A DNA stretch of 59,547 nucleotides from CAYYFX01 sp964571855 (GTDB lineage Bacteria > ARS69). Positions 25,696 to 34,766 of this stretch are shown piece by piece; positions within the stretch are counted from its first letter, which is position 1; each line of letters starts with the position of its first letter. A program made the position numbers and the translations under genes. The stretch covers positions 1 to 59,547 of the forward strand of contig CAZNDO010000023.1 of assembly GCA_964571855.1 (NCBI GenBank), read 5' to 3'. The notes under the pieces were generated by a model that was not told the DNA's origin, made no database searches, and worked only from the letters and a program-made list of their open reading frames with translations.

Positions 25696-27794
25696 AGCGC
25701 GACCTGATCTACGAGATCGGCACGGAGGAGATCCCCGCGTCGTACCTGCCGCCGGCCGCGCGGCAGCTGGAGGAGGCGGCGCGCGCGTTCCTCGCGGGCG
25801 CGGCGCTCCCGCCCGCGTCCGTGGAGACGCATGCCACGCCGCGCCGGCTCGTGCTGCGCGCCACCGGCGTGGAGGAGCGGCAGGCGGATCGCACCGAGGA
25901 CGTGCTGGGTCCGCCGTGGAAGGCCGCGTTCGCGCCGGACGGCACGCCCACGAAGGCGGCGGAGGGCTTCGCGAAGGGACGCGGGCTGGCCGTGTCCGAT
26001 CTGCGGCAGGTGGAGACCGAGCGAGGCCCGTACGTCGGTGCCACCGTGAAGGTGACGGGGCGGCCCACGGTGGACCTCCTCGCCGAGGCGCTCCCGGCCA
26101 TGACCACGGCGCTGAACTTCCCGAAGACGATGCGCTGGGGCCCGGAGCGCGTGCGCTTCGCGCGCCCCATCCGCTGGCTGCTCGCCCTGTTCGGGGACGA
26201 CGTGATCCCGTTCGCGATCGAGGGCGTGGCCACCGGCCGCGTCACCTGGGGTCATCGCATCCTCGCGAAGGGCCCGTTCGAGGTGGCGAACGCGGCGGAC
26301 TACGACCGCGCGCTCGCCGCCGGGAAGATCCTCCTGCGCGCGGCGGATCGCGCGGCCGCCATCGAGCGCATGCTCGCGGACGCGGCGAAGGATGCCGGCG
26401 GCACGCTCGTGTCCGATCCGGAGCTGGTGGAGGAGGTGTCGTACCTCGTGGAGACGCCTTCCGTGTTCCACGCCGGCTTCGATGCCGAGTTCCTGGAGCT
26501 GCCCGCGCCGGTGATCACCACGGCCATGCGCGAGCACCAGCGCTACTTCGCCCTGACGGACGGCGGCGGCGCGCTCCTGCCGCGCTTCCTGTGCGTGGCG
26601 AACTCGTCGCCGGCCGCGGTGGACGCCGTGCGCAACGGCAACCAGCGCGTGCTGCGCGCGCGGCTGGACGACGCGCGCTTCTACTGGAACGAGGACCTCA
26701 AGACCACGCTGGAGCAGAAGGCGCCGCGGCTCGGGAACGTGGTGTGGCTGGAGGGGTACGGCTCGCTCCTGGACAAGACGCGCCGGATCGAGGCGCTGGT
26801 GGCGGAGTTGGCGCGCAACGACGCCGCGGATGTGCAGCGCGCGGCCGCGCGCGCCGCCGCGCTCGCGAAGGCGGACCTCGTCACCGAGATGATCAAGGAC
26901 GGGAAGCAGTTCGCGATGCTGCAGGGCGTGATGGGCCGCGAGTACGCGCGGCGCAACGGCGAGGACGACGCGGTGGCGATGGCTCTGGAGGAGCAGTACC
27001 GCCCGCGCTTCGCCGGGGATGCGCTGCCGCGCACGGCCGCCGGGGCGTACCTGGCGATCGCGGACCGCGTGGACACGCTGGTGGGAGTGTGGGCCGCCGG
27101 CATGAAGCCCACGGGATCGAAGGATCCGTTCGGGCTGCGCCGCGGCGCGCTCGGCGTGATTCGCATCCTCCTGGGTCGCGGGATGCCGCTCGCGGGGGAG
27201 GATCTGCTGCGCACGGCGGCCGCGGGCTACGGGGCGAAGCTGGCGGACGCGGAGGCGCTCGTGACCGAGGCGGCGGCGTTCGTGCGCGACCGCCTCGCGG
27301 GCCACCTCGCGGACGAGGGCGGCTTCGAGCCGGACGTGGTGGCGGCCGTGGTGAGCGCGGCCGGCGCGCACCCCGTGGACGCGCACGCGCGCTGCGAGGC
27401 GCTGGCGTGGCTGCGCTCCTCGAAGCGGGACGACTTCGAGGCGCTGGCCGCCGGCTTCAAGCGCGCGAAGAACATCCTGAAGAAGGCGTCGGCCGACGGC
27501 GCGCCGGCGGCGGAGCTGGCGAAGGAGCCGGCGGAGCGCGCGCTGCTCGACGCGTTCACCGCCGTGGACATGCGCGTGGCGGAGGCCGAGGCGTCGCACC
27601 GCTACCGCGAGGCGCTGGCGGACCTGGCCACGCTGCGCGCGCCGATCGACGCGTTCTTCGACGGCGTCCTCGTGATGGCGGAGGACGAGGCCGTGCGCAC
27701 GAACCGGCTGCGCCTGCTGGGGCGGATCGTGGACCGGACGTTCGGGATCGCCGACCTCTCGCGCATCGCCGCCCCCGAGGAGAAGCCCGCGTGA
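25692..27794 (+). CDS. glyS: Glycine--tRNA ligase beta subunit
   Basis: 700 aa, normal length. The GTG at 25692 has AAGGAGG 4 bp upstream and overlaps the previous stop. DLIYEIGTEEIPASYLPPA opens the protein as in other GlyS. KTMRWGPERVRFARPIRWLLAL, TWGHRIL, the HD-like motif region around REHQRYFALTD, and a C-terminal DALR-type anticodon-binding domain follow. Beta binds tRNA-Gly and completes the ligase with GlyQ. Confidence 0.97.
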   Translation: MKRDLIYEIGTEEIPASYLPPAARQLEEAARAFLAGAALPPASVETHATPRRLVLRATGVEERQADRTEDVLGPPWKAAFAPDGTPTKAAEGFAKGRGLAVSDLRQVETERGPYVGATVKVTGRPTVDLLAEALPAMTTALNFPKTMRWGPERVRFARPIRWLLALFGDDVIPFAIEGVATGRVTWGHRILAKGPFEVANAADYDRALAAGKILLRAADRAAAIERMLADAAKDAGGTLVSDPELVEEVSYLVETPSVFHAGFDAEFLELPAPVITTAMREHQRYFALTDGGGALLPRFLCVANSSPAAVDAVRNGNQRVLRARLDDARFYWNEDLKTTLEQKAPRLGNVVWLEGYGSLLDKTRRIEALVAELARNDAADVQRAAARAAALAKADLVTEMIKDGKQFAMLQGVMGREYARRNGEDDAVAMALEEQYRPRFAGDALPRTAAGAYLAIADRVDTLVGVWAAGMKPTGSKDPFGLRRGALGVIRILLGRGMPLAGEDLLRTAAAGYGAKLADAEALVTEAAAFVRDRLAGHLADEGGFEPDVVAAVVSAAGAHPVDAHARCEALAWLRSSKRDDFEALAAGFKRAKNILKKASADGAPAAELAKEPAERALLDAFTAVDMRVAEAEASHRYREALADLATLRAPIDAFFDGVLVMAEDEAVRTNRLRLLGRIVDRTFGIADLSRIAAPEEKPA

Positions 27795-29182
27795 TCCGCC
27801 GCGCCGCGCGACTCCAAAGGAGTCGGTGGCGCGCGCCCGTCGCGTGGATCGCCGCGGGCGCGCTGCTCGCGGGCGGCGCCTGCGCCCCGCGTCCGTCCGC
27901 CCCGGAGCCGCCGTCGCGCACCCTCGTCTTCGGCATCGACGGCGCGGATTGGGATCGTGCCGTGCCGCTCGTCCGCTCCGGGAAGATGCCGGTGCTCGCG
28001 CGGCTGATGCGGGACGGCGCACGCCGCACGCTGCACTCGCTGCCGCCGGACGCGAACGGCGTGGAGCGGCTCTCGCCCACCATCTGGACCTCGGCCGCCA
28101 CCGGCGTGCTCCCGGAGCGGCACGGCGTGCTGAACTTCGTGGCCCCGGGACCCGACGGACGGCTGCAGCCCGTGACGTCCAACCAGCGGCGCACCGCCGC
28201 GCTCTGGAACATGCTGACCGCGCGCGATCTCACGGTGGGCGTGGTGGGGTGGCTGGTCACGTGGCCCGCGGAGCCCGTGAAGGGATGGATGGTGTCGTCG
28301 TACACGCCGTTCATCTTCACGTGGGGTCCGGATCCGGCCAACCGGCCCATCAAGGGCACGCTGCTTCCCGGGGTGCCGCACCAGGTGTGGCCGCCGGAGC
28401 TGCAGCCGGCGCTGGAGCGGCTCAAGGTGGCGCCGGAGAGCGTGACCGCCGAGGACGTGGAGCGGCGGTTCACGCACGCGGCCGTGCCGGACGCCCCGAC
28501 CGAGGACGCGGCCAAGTCCCTGGAGGGCATGCGCTGGTCCTGGGCGTCGGACCGCACGTACGAGGCCGCGTACCTGGAGCTGTCGCGGAATCCGCCGGGC
28601 GGGACGCGCCCCGTGCTGGACCTCGTGTACTTCGCCTCCGTGGACGTGGTGAGCCATCGCTTCTGGAAGTACGGGGAGCCGTCCACGTTCCGGTTCGGGG
28701 ACGTGGATCCCGGGGAGGTGGCCGCCTACGGGCCGGCGGTGGAGAGCGCCTATGCGAACGTGGACGGCGTGCTCGGCCGGGTGCTGGCGGCGGAAGCGGA
28801 CTCCGTACGATTGATCGTTCTTTCGGACCACGGCTTCCGCGAGAACCGCATGCCGGGCCGGCCGAGCTCCGGCTGGCACCGGCCCGAGGGACTGCTGCTG
28901 GCGAACGGCCCCGGCTTCGCGGAGGGTGCGCACCTGCCGCCGGGTTCGGTGGTCGACGTTGCCCCCACCGTCCTCTATTCTCTCGGGCTGCCGGTTGCCG
29001 ATGACTTCGACGGGGACCCCGCCCTGGACCTGTTCACGGCGGAGTTCCGATCGCGCCATCCGGTCGAGAGCATCCCGTCGTGGGAGCCGTCGACCGCGCG
29101 GCAACGCGAGGAGGCCCCCGTCGCCTCGCCGGTGGACGAGGAGATCATGGGACGGCTCAAGTCCCTCGGTTACCTGAAGTGA
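27791..29182 (+). CDS. Alkaline-phosphatase-superfamily phosphodiesterase/transferase 1, exported
   Basis: 463 aa from the GTG at 27791 (4-bp overlap with glyS). A hydrophobic signal (about 15-31) ends at Cys31 in a weak lipobox. Metal and catalytic positions of the PF01663 group are present: GIDGADW (D50), a nucleophile loop SPTIWTSAATG, SVDVVSHRFWKY, LSDHGF and SGWHR. Family members hydrolyse phosphodiesters or transfer phospho-groups to glycans. It ends LKSLGYLK, an ending shared with two other enzymes in this run. Substrate unknown; location is periplasmic or outer surface. Confidence 0.85.
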   Translation: MIRRAARLQRSRWRAPVAWIAAGALLAGGACAPRPSAPEPPSRTLVFGIDGADWDRAVPLVRSGKMPVLARLMRDGARRTLHSLPPDANGVERLSPTIWTSAATGVLPERHGVLNFVAPGPDGRLQPVTSNQRRTAALWNMLTARDLTVGVVGWLVTWPAEPVKGWMVSSYTPFIFTWGPDPANRPIKGTLLPGVPHQVWPPELQPALERLKVAPESVTAEDVERRFTHAAVPDAPTEDAAKSLEGMRWSWASDRTYEAAYLELSRNPPGGTRPVLDLVYFASVDVVSHRFWKYGEPSTFRFGDVDPGEVAAYGPAVESAYANVDGVLGRVLAAEADSVRLIVLSDHGFRENRMPGRPSSGWHRPEGLLLANGPGFAEGAHLPPGSVVDVAPTVLYSLGLPVADDFDGDPALDLFTAEFRSRHPVESIPSWEPSTARQREEAPVASPVDEEIMGRLKSLGYLK

Positions 29183-29217
29183 CGCGGGGCGGCCCGCGGA
29201 TCCCACGGAGGATTGCA

Positions 29218-30690
29218 ATGCGGTTCGGTTCGCGGACGTGGACGGGGTGGGCGCTGGCGCTCGTGATCGCGGGCTCCGCCGGTTGCGGCGGCGGCGGCGA
29301 GGGAACCTCCGGCGGGAAGCCGGAGACGGGGGAGGACGTGTCCCCGGCGGAGCTGGGCACCTACCTGCACCTCGTCCTGCCCTCGGTGATCCGGCGCGGC
29401 GAGGACTTCCCCATCCGCATGCGCGTGATCACGCAGGCCGGCCTGCCGGACTACGACTTCGAGGGCGGCTTCCGCCTGGAGACGAAGGGGCGCGCGGAGT
29501 TCCCGCCGGGCGGGCTGCAGTTCGAGCCGCAGCAGCAGGGCGACCTGCTCGGCAAGGGCATGCGCCTGCTGGATCCCGGCGTGCAGTTCGTACGCGGCGC
29601 GGTGCCCGGGGACACGGTCACGGCGCTGGCGAACCCGGTGGTGGTGACGGATGCCGCGCCGGAGTGGAACGTCTACTGGGGCGACCTGAACGGGCACACG
29701 GACCTCAGCTCCGGCCGGTTCGCGCCGGCCGTGTACTGGTGGTACGCGAAGGCGGTGGCGCTGCTGGACTTCGCGGCGATGACGGACAACGACGCGCTGC
29801 CGGAGAAGAAGCTGGACGACGCCACGTTCCGGGACATCGCCGAGGTCACGAAGGAGTTCGACGAGGCCGGCCGCTTCGTGCCGCTGCTCGGGTTCGAGTG
29901 GACGTCGGCCGCGTACGGCAACCGGCTGGTGTACTTCCCGGAGACGCCCGCGGCGCTGCCCACGACGGCGTCCGGCGCGGACACGCCGGCGAAGCTCCGC
30001 GCGGCGGCGCCGGACGCGGTGATCGCGGTGCCGCATCCCGCCGGCTCCACGGACGATCCGCCGGTGGATCCGGGGAGCGTGGCCGACGCGAACGAGGATC
30101 TCGTGGAGATCTCGTCCGAGCTCGGCATCTTCGAGCGCACGGGCTCGCACCGCCCGTCCGCGCGGGAGACCGCCGGCGCGTTCGTGACGGACCTGCTCGC
30201 GAAGGACTTCCACCCGGGGTTCATCGCCACGAGCGACACGCGCGTCTCCACGCCGGGGAACCCGCGGCCCTTCGTCTTCGAGGCGCACAAGTACCCGGGC
30301 GGCCTGACCGCCGTGCTCGCGAAGGAGCTCACGCGCGCGGCCGTGCTGGACGCGCTGCGCGCGCGCCGCTGCTACGCCACCACCGGCCCGCGCTTCCTGC
30401 TGGAGTTCACCGTGGACGGGAAGCAGATGGGGTCGCGGCTGCGCGTGCCGAAGGGGCACGTGGCCGAGGTGTACGGATCGCTCGGCGCGGCGACGAACTG
30501 GGCGCGGGTGGAGATCGTGGCGCCCGAGGGGACGCTGGGCGTGCTGACGCCCGATCCCGCGGCCGCCGACGTGGTGGAGCTGACCGCGAAGACCGCGCCG
30601 GTGACCGGCCCCACGTGGGTGTACCTGCGGGGCGTGGACGAGCGCGGCGACATGGCGTGGTCCAGTCCCGTGTACCTGTCCCTCGAGTGA
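29218..30690 (+). CDS. DUF3604-like lipoprotein, PHP-type metal hydrolase
   Basis: 490 aa. The ATG at 29218 has GGAGG 7 bp upstream. A lipoprotein signal ends at Cys23 (GSAGC). A beta-rich region (about 45-145) precedes WGDLNGHTDLSSG (His160), the metal-binding opening of DUF3604. GFEWTS, VPHPAGS and FHPGFIATSDTR follow in family order; they resemble PHP-fold metal ligands. DUF3604 proteins often sit near sulfatases or phosphodiesterases. Its stop overlaps the next start by 1 bp. Substrate unknown. Confidence 0.85.
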   Translation: MRFGSRTWTGWALALVIAGSAGCGGGGEGTSGGKPETGEDVSPAELGTYLHLVLPSVIRRGEDFPIRMRVITQAGLPDYDFEGGFRLETKGRAEFPPGGLQFEPQQQGDLLGKGMRLLDPGVQFVRGAVPGDTVTALANPVVVTDAAPEWNVYWGDLNGHTDLSSGRFAPAVYWWYAKAVALLDFAAMTDNDALPEKKLDDATFRDIAEVTKEFDEAGRFVPLLGFEWTSAAYGNRLVYFPETPAALPTTASGADTPAKLRAAAPDAVIAVPHPAGSTDDPPVDPGSVADANEDLVEISSELGIFERTGSHRPSARETAGAFVTDLLAKDFHPGFIATSDTRVSTPGNPRPFVFEAHKYPGGLTAVLAKELTRAAVLDALRARRCYATTGPRFLLEFTVDGKQMGSRLRVPKGHVAEVYGSLGAATNWARVEIVAPEGTLGVLTPDPAAADVVELTAKTAPVTGPTWVYLRGVDERGDMAWSSPVYLSLE

Positions 30691-32357
30691 TGTCGCGGCG
30701 GGTCCTCGTCCTCGCGCTCGACGGCACCACGTTCGACCTGATCGGCCCCTGGCTGGACGACGGCTCCATGCCGAACCTCGCGCGGCTGCGCGCGGAGGGC
30801 GCGTGCGGGCCGCTGCGCTCGATCGTGCCGCCGGTCACCGCGCCCGCGTGGTGCTCCTTCATGACCGGCAAGAACCCCGGGAAGCACGGCGTCTTCGAGT
30901 TCTTCCTGCGCGAGCCCGGCGGCTTCCGGGAGGTGCCGGTGAGCGCGCGCGCCCGCGCGGGGAAGACGCTGTGGGAGATCCTGGGCGAGGCGGGGCGACA
31001 GGTCCTGGTGGTGAACGTCCCGGTGACGTACCCGCCGATCCCCGTGAACGGGAACATGATCGGCGACTTCCTCACCCCGATGGGCTCGCGCGACTTCACG
31101 TACCCGCCGGGGCTGCTCGCGGAGGTGGAGGCTGCCACCGGACCGTACGAGCTGTACCACGTGGAGGTGTACCGGAAGGGTCGCGCGCACCTCGTGGTGG
31201 ACGAGCTGGACCGCGTGCTGGAGAAGAACCGCGCGGCGAACCTGTGGCTGCTCCGCAACAAGCCGTGGGACTTCGCGATGCTGCACGTGTGGGGCACGGA
31301 CCGCTACGGGCACGAGCTGTGGCACGTGCTGGACGAGCGCCACCCCATGCACGACCCCGCCGAGGCGGTGATCCTGCGCGACCGCTGCCTGGCGTACTGG
31401 CGTCGCGTGGACGCCGTGTGCGGCGAGTGGATGGAGGCGGCCGGCGATGCCACCGTGTGCGTGCTCTCCGACCACGGCTTCGGCCCGATCCACAACTTCC
31501 TCGTGTTCAACGTGTGGCTCCTGCGCGCCGGCTTCCTGAAGCTGAAGCCGCGCGCGGCCACGCTCGTGCGGCGGTCGCTGTTCGAGCTGGGGCTGTCCCC
31601 GGCGGCCGGCTACCGCATCGCCATGAAGGCGGGGTTCGCGCGGATGCGCCTCGCCGCGGGCGTGGGCACGCGCAAGCGCCTCATCGAGCGGATCAACCGC
31701 GTCTTCCTCTCCCTGCACGACGTGGACTGGTCCCGGACGAAGGCGTACTCGAAGGGGAACTACGGCCAGATCTTCCTGAACCTGCGTGGCCGCGAGCCGG
31801 AGGGGATGGTGGAGCCGGCGCAGGCGCCCGCGGTGCTCGCGGAGATCGAGGCCGCGCTGCGCGCGATCCCGGACCCGGAGGGGGCGGGGCCCCTGATCGG
31901 GGAGATCTGGCGCAAGGAGGACCTGTACGAGGGTCCGTACCTGGATCGCGCGCCGGAACTGACGTTCCTGCCGCGGGACATGCGCCACAAGGCGCTGGGC
32001 ACGGTGGACTTCACGTCGCACCGGTTCGTGGAGCGCGCCTACGGCAACTCCGGCGACCACCGGATGGACGGCATCCTCTTCCTGCGGGGCGAGGGGGTGC
32101 GCGCGGGAGCGGCCGTGTCCGGCGCGAAGCTCATCGACGTGGCGCCCACGATCCTGCACCATCTGGGTCTCGGGGTCCCCTCGGACTTCGACGGCCGCGT
32201 GCTCGAGGAGGCGTTCACGGACGCCGAGCGCGCGGCGCGGCCCGTGCGCACCGCGCCCCCGGCCGGGGCCGGCGCCGCCGGGGACGGACGCGGGCTGACC
32301 GACGAAGCGGCGCGCGAGATCCGCGAGCGCCTGAAGGGGATCGGGTACCTTGGCTGA
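30690..32357 (+). CDS. Alkaline-phosphatase-superfamily phosphodiesterase/transferase 2, no signal peptide
   Basis: 555 aa starting at ATG 30690. It opens directly with RVLVLALDGTTFDLI (metal Asp) and has no signal peptide, unlike its two relatives, so it is probably cytoplasmic. PPVTAPAWCSFMTGKNPGKHGVFEFF carries the Thr nucleophile. HVWGTDRYGHELW, LSDHGFGPIHNF and SGDHRMDGILF supply the other ligands. This is the type often annotated type I phosphodiesterase/nucleotide pyrophosphatase. It ends LKGIGYLG. The next gene starts inside its last codons (8-bp overlap). Confidence 0.87.
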   Translation: MSRRVLVLALDGTTFDLIGPWLDDGSMPNLARLRAEGACGPLRSIVPPVTAPAWCSFMTGKNPGKHGVFEFFLREPGGFREVPVSARARAGKTLWEILGEAGRQVLVVNVPVTYPPIPVNGNMIGDFLTPMGSRDFTYPPGLLAEVEAATGPYELYHVEVYRKGRAHLVVDELDRVLEKNRAANLWLLRNKPWDFAMLHVWGTDRYGHELWHVLDERHPMHDPAEAVILRDRCLAYWRRVDAVCGEWMEAAGDATVCVLSDHGFGPIHNFLVFNVWLLRAGFLKLKPRAATLVRRSLFELGLSPAAGYRIAMKAGFARMRLAAGVGTRKRLIERINRVFLSLHDVDWSRTKAYSKGNYGQIFLNLRGREPEGMVEPAQAPAVLAEIEAALRAIPDPEGAGPLIGEIWRKEDLYEGPYLDRAPELTFLPRDMRHKALGTVDFTSHRFVERAYGNSGDHRMDGILFLRGEGVRAGAAVSGAKLIDVAPTILHHLGLGVPSDFDGRVLEEAFTDAERAARPVRTAPPAGAGAAGDGRGLTDEAAREIRERLKGIGYLG

Positions 32358-33078
32358 GAAGCCGGCGGCGGGGATCGGTCGCTCCATCGCGATCGTGCTG
32401 CCCGCGTACAACGAGGAGGACAACATCGCGCGGCAGGTGGAGTCCGTGGACTCCGTTTGCCGCGACCTCCGGTTCGACGACTGGGAGATCCTGGTCGTCG
32501 ACGACGGCAGCCGCGACGGCACGCGGGCCGTGGTGGAGGGGTTGAAGCCGCGCTACCCGAAGCTGAAGCTGCTCGTGCACGAGGTGAACCAGGGCTACGC
32601 GAAGGCGCTCCGCACCGGGTTCACGTCCGCGGTGATGCCGCTGGTCTTCTACACGGACGCGGACAACCAGTTCGACGTGCGCGAGTTGAAGAACTTCCTT
32701 CCCGCCATCGAGGACTACGACCTCGTGTGCGGCTTCCGCATCTACCGCTTCGATCCGTTCACGCGCCTCGTGCTGTCCTGGGGCTACAACCTGCTCGTGC
32801 GGATCGTCTTCCGCATCCGCGTCCGCGACGTGGACTGCGCGTTCAAGCTGTTCCGGCGCGAGATCTTCGACCGCATCCACATCGAGTCCCGGAAGTTCTT
32901 CGTGGACACGGAGATCCTGGCCAAGGCGGCGAAGCTGGGCCTGAGGATGACGGAGATCGGCGTGCGGCACTACCCGCGAACGGCCGGCCAGTCCACCGTG
33001 CGGCCCAGCCACATCATCTCCACGCTGGGCGAGATCGTCACGATGTGGCGGGACATCCATCTCAAGGGACGGATTTGA
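32350..33078 (+). CDS. GT2 family glycosyltransferase (dolichol-phosphate-mannose synthase type)
   Basis: 242 aa from the TTG at 32350, overlapping the upstream stop. IVLPAYNEEDNI, LVVDDGSRDGT and FYTDADNQFD are the nucleotide-sugar and metal motifs of GT2. The RIYRFDPFTRLVLSWGYN and VDCAFKLFRREIF segments resemble the DPM1/polyprenyl-phosphate-sugar synthase group. There is no C-terminal transmembrane segment. It would move a sugar from a nucleotide donor to a polyprenyl phosphate, feeding the GT39-like enzymes encoded next. Confidence 0.9.
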   Translation: MAEKPAAGIGRSIAIVLPAYNEEDNIARQVESVDSVCRDLRFDDWEILVVDDGSRDGTRAVVEGLKPRYPKLKLLVHEVNQGYAKALRTGFTSAVMPLVFYTDADNQFDVRELKNFLPAIEDYDLVCGFRIYRFDPFTRLVLSWGYNLLVRIVFRIRVRDVDCAFKLFRREIFDRIHIESRKFFVDTEILAKAAKLGLRMTEIGVRHYPRTAGQSTVRPSHIISTLGEIVTMWRDIHLKGRI

Positions 33079-34766
33079 ACCGGCGCCTCGCCGCCGTCCT
33101 CGTCCTGTCCGGCCTGCTCAAGGTCACGCTCGCCCTCGTGTTCGCGGATCTGCCGCCGCGGTACGACGAGGAGGAGTTCCTCGCGTTCGGACGCGCGGTG
33201 GCGGACGGCGCGGCGCCCGTGATCTGGCGCGCGCCCGGATACCAGTCGTTCCTGGCCGCGGGGCTCGCGCTCGGCGGGGGCGGCGCCGGCGGCGTGCGTG
33301 TCCTGCAGGCGCTGGTGTCCGTGGTCACCACGTGGCTCGTGTGGCGGCTCGCGCGGCGCCGCTTCGGGGAGGGGGCGGCGCTGGGCGCGGCCGCGTTCAC
33401 CGCGTTCTACCCGTCGTGGGTGGCGTTCTCGCACCTGCTGTGGGCGGAGACGCTGCTCATGCCGTTCCTCGTGCTCGGCTTCGACCGCCTGCTCGCGGCG
33501 GGGGAGACCGGGGGGAGGCGCGCCGCGGCGGCGGCCGGCGCCGCGCTCGGGCTCGCCGCGCTCGTGCGCTCCACCGCGCTCGTGCTGCTCGCGGTGTCGG
33601 TGGCGTGGCTGCTGCTGCGGCGCGGGCCGCGCGCGGCGGTGACGGCCGCGCTCGTCGCGGCGGTGGCCGCGGTGGTGATCGCCCCGTGGTCGATCTTCGC
33701 TTCGGCCCGCGCCGGGCGTGCGGTCGTGGTGGACACGAACTCCGGGTGGAACCTGTGGAGCGGGAACAACCCGCACGTGCCGCGCGACCTGCAGGGGATC
33801 TGGGGCGTGGGGCTCGATCCCGCGAACGGCACGGCGGAGGCGCTGGGCGCCGCGCTGCGCGCGCGCGGCATCGACCCCGGCTTCGCGCGGATCCAGCCGG
33901 AGAGCGGGTGGCGCACGATGGTCCCGGGGCGCCGCCCCGGCGCGGCGGGCCCGTCGGACGCGCGGGCGTTCGCCGAGGACGACGCCTGGTACAAGCGCGA
34001 GGCGCTGGCGGGCATCCGCGCGGATCCGGGCGCGTTCCTGGAGCGTGTGCCGCGGCGGCTGGCCGCGCTGTGGGCGCCCGACTTCTTCCTCCCGCGGCAC
34101 ATCCTGCGCGACTGGTACGGGCCGGCGCCGCCGGCCGCGGCGGCGGCGCTCGTGCTGCTCACGTGGCTGGCCGCGCTCGTGCCGCTCGTGGCCGGGCCGG
34201 CGGCCCTCGTGTCGCTGCCGCGCGTCCCGTTCCGCTCGCTCGCGCTGCTGTGGCTGGCGGCCACGCTGGCGGTGCACGCCGTGGCGTACGGGCACACGCG
34301 GATGCACCAGCCGCTCGTGCCGTTCCTCGTGGTCGCCGTGGCGGGCTTCGCGGCGCTCGGCCCGGGACGGCGGTTCGGCATCCCGGGCGGCGCGGTCGCG
34401 GCGCTCGCGATCGGGGCGTGGGTCTTCGCGGCGCCGGTGGTGGTGGGGCTGTACGTGATGCCCGGACCGCGGCACGCCGCGTTCGGTTCGATGCTCGCCT
34501 CGGTGCGACACCTGCCCGTGCCGGGCGGGCGGTGGGCCGCGTGGTCCGCGGCCTCGGCGGAGGCGGCGGCCGGGCGGCCCGGGACCGCCGCGCGGATCCT
34601 GACCGAGCCGCGCTTCGCAGACGAGCCGTGGAGCCTGTGGCTGCGCGCGCTCGCGGCCGACGACCCCGCGGCCGCGCGCGCGCGGCTGGACGAGGCGCTG
34701 GCGCGGGATCCAGGCTTCGCGCCGGCGCGCGCGCTGCGCGCCGCGCTCGCCGGGGGCGCGCCGTGA
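33075..34766 (+). CDS. GT39/ArnT-like membrane glycosyltransferase
   Basis: 563 aa from TTG 33075 (TTGA overlap with the GT2 gene). Ten or more hydrophobic segments. The first extracytoplasmic loop has PPRYDEEEF, the acidic pair typical of PMT/ArnT-type enzymes. SGWNLWSGNNPHVPRD and DFFLPRHILRDWYG are conserved-looking loop pieces of this group. It would use a polyprenyl-phosphate sugar on the periplasmic side. A short Ala-rich helical tail has a single TPR-like pair. Acceptor unknown. Confidence 0.85.
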   Translation: MNRRLAAVLVLSGLLKVTLALVFADLPPRYDEEEFLAFGRAVADGAAPVIWRAPGYQSFLAAGLALGGGGAGGVRVLQALVSVVTTWLVWRLARRRFGEGAALGAAAFTAFYPSWVAFSHLLWAETLLMPFLVLGFDRLLAAGETGGRRAAAAAGAALGLAALVRSTALVLLAVSVAWLLLRRGPRAAVTAALVAAVAAVVIAPWSIFASARAGRAVVVDTNSGWNLWSGNNPHVPRDLQGIWGVGLDPANGTAEALGAALRARGIDPGFARIQPESGWRTMVPGRRPGAAGPSDARAFAEDDAWYKREALAGIRADPGAFLERVPRRLAALWAPDFFLPRHILRDWYGPAPPAAAAALVLLTWLAALVPLVAGPAALVSLPRVPFRSLALLWLAATLAVHAVAYGHTRMHQPLVPFLVVAVAGFAALGPGRRFGIPGGAVAALAIGAWVFAAPVVVGLYVMPGPRHAAFGSMLASVRHLPVPGGRWAAWSAASAEAAAGRPGTAARILTEPRFADEPWSLWLRALAADDPAAARARLDEALARDPGFAPARALRAALAGGAP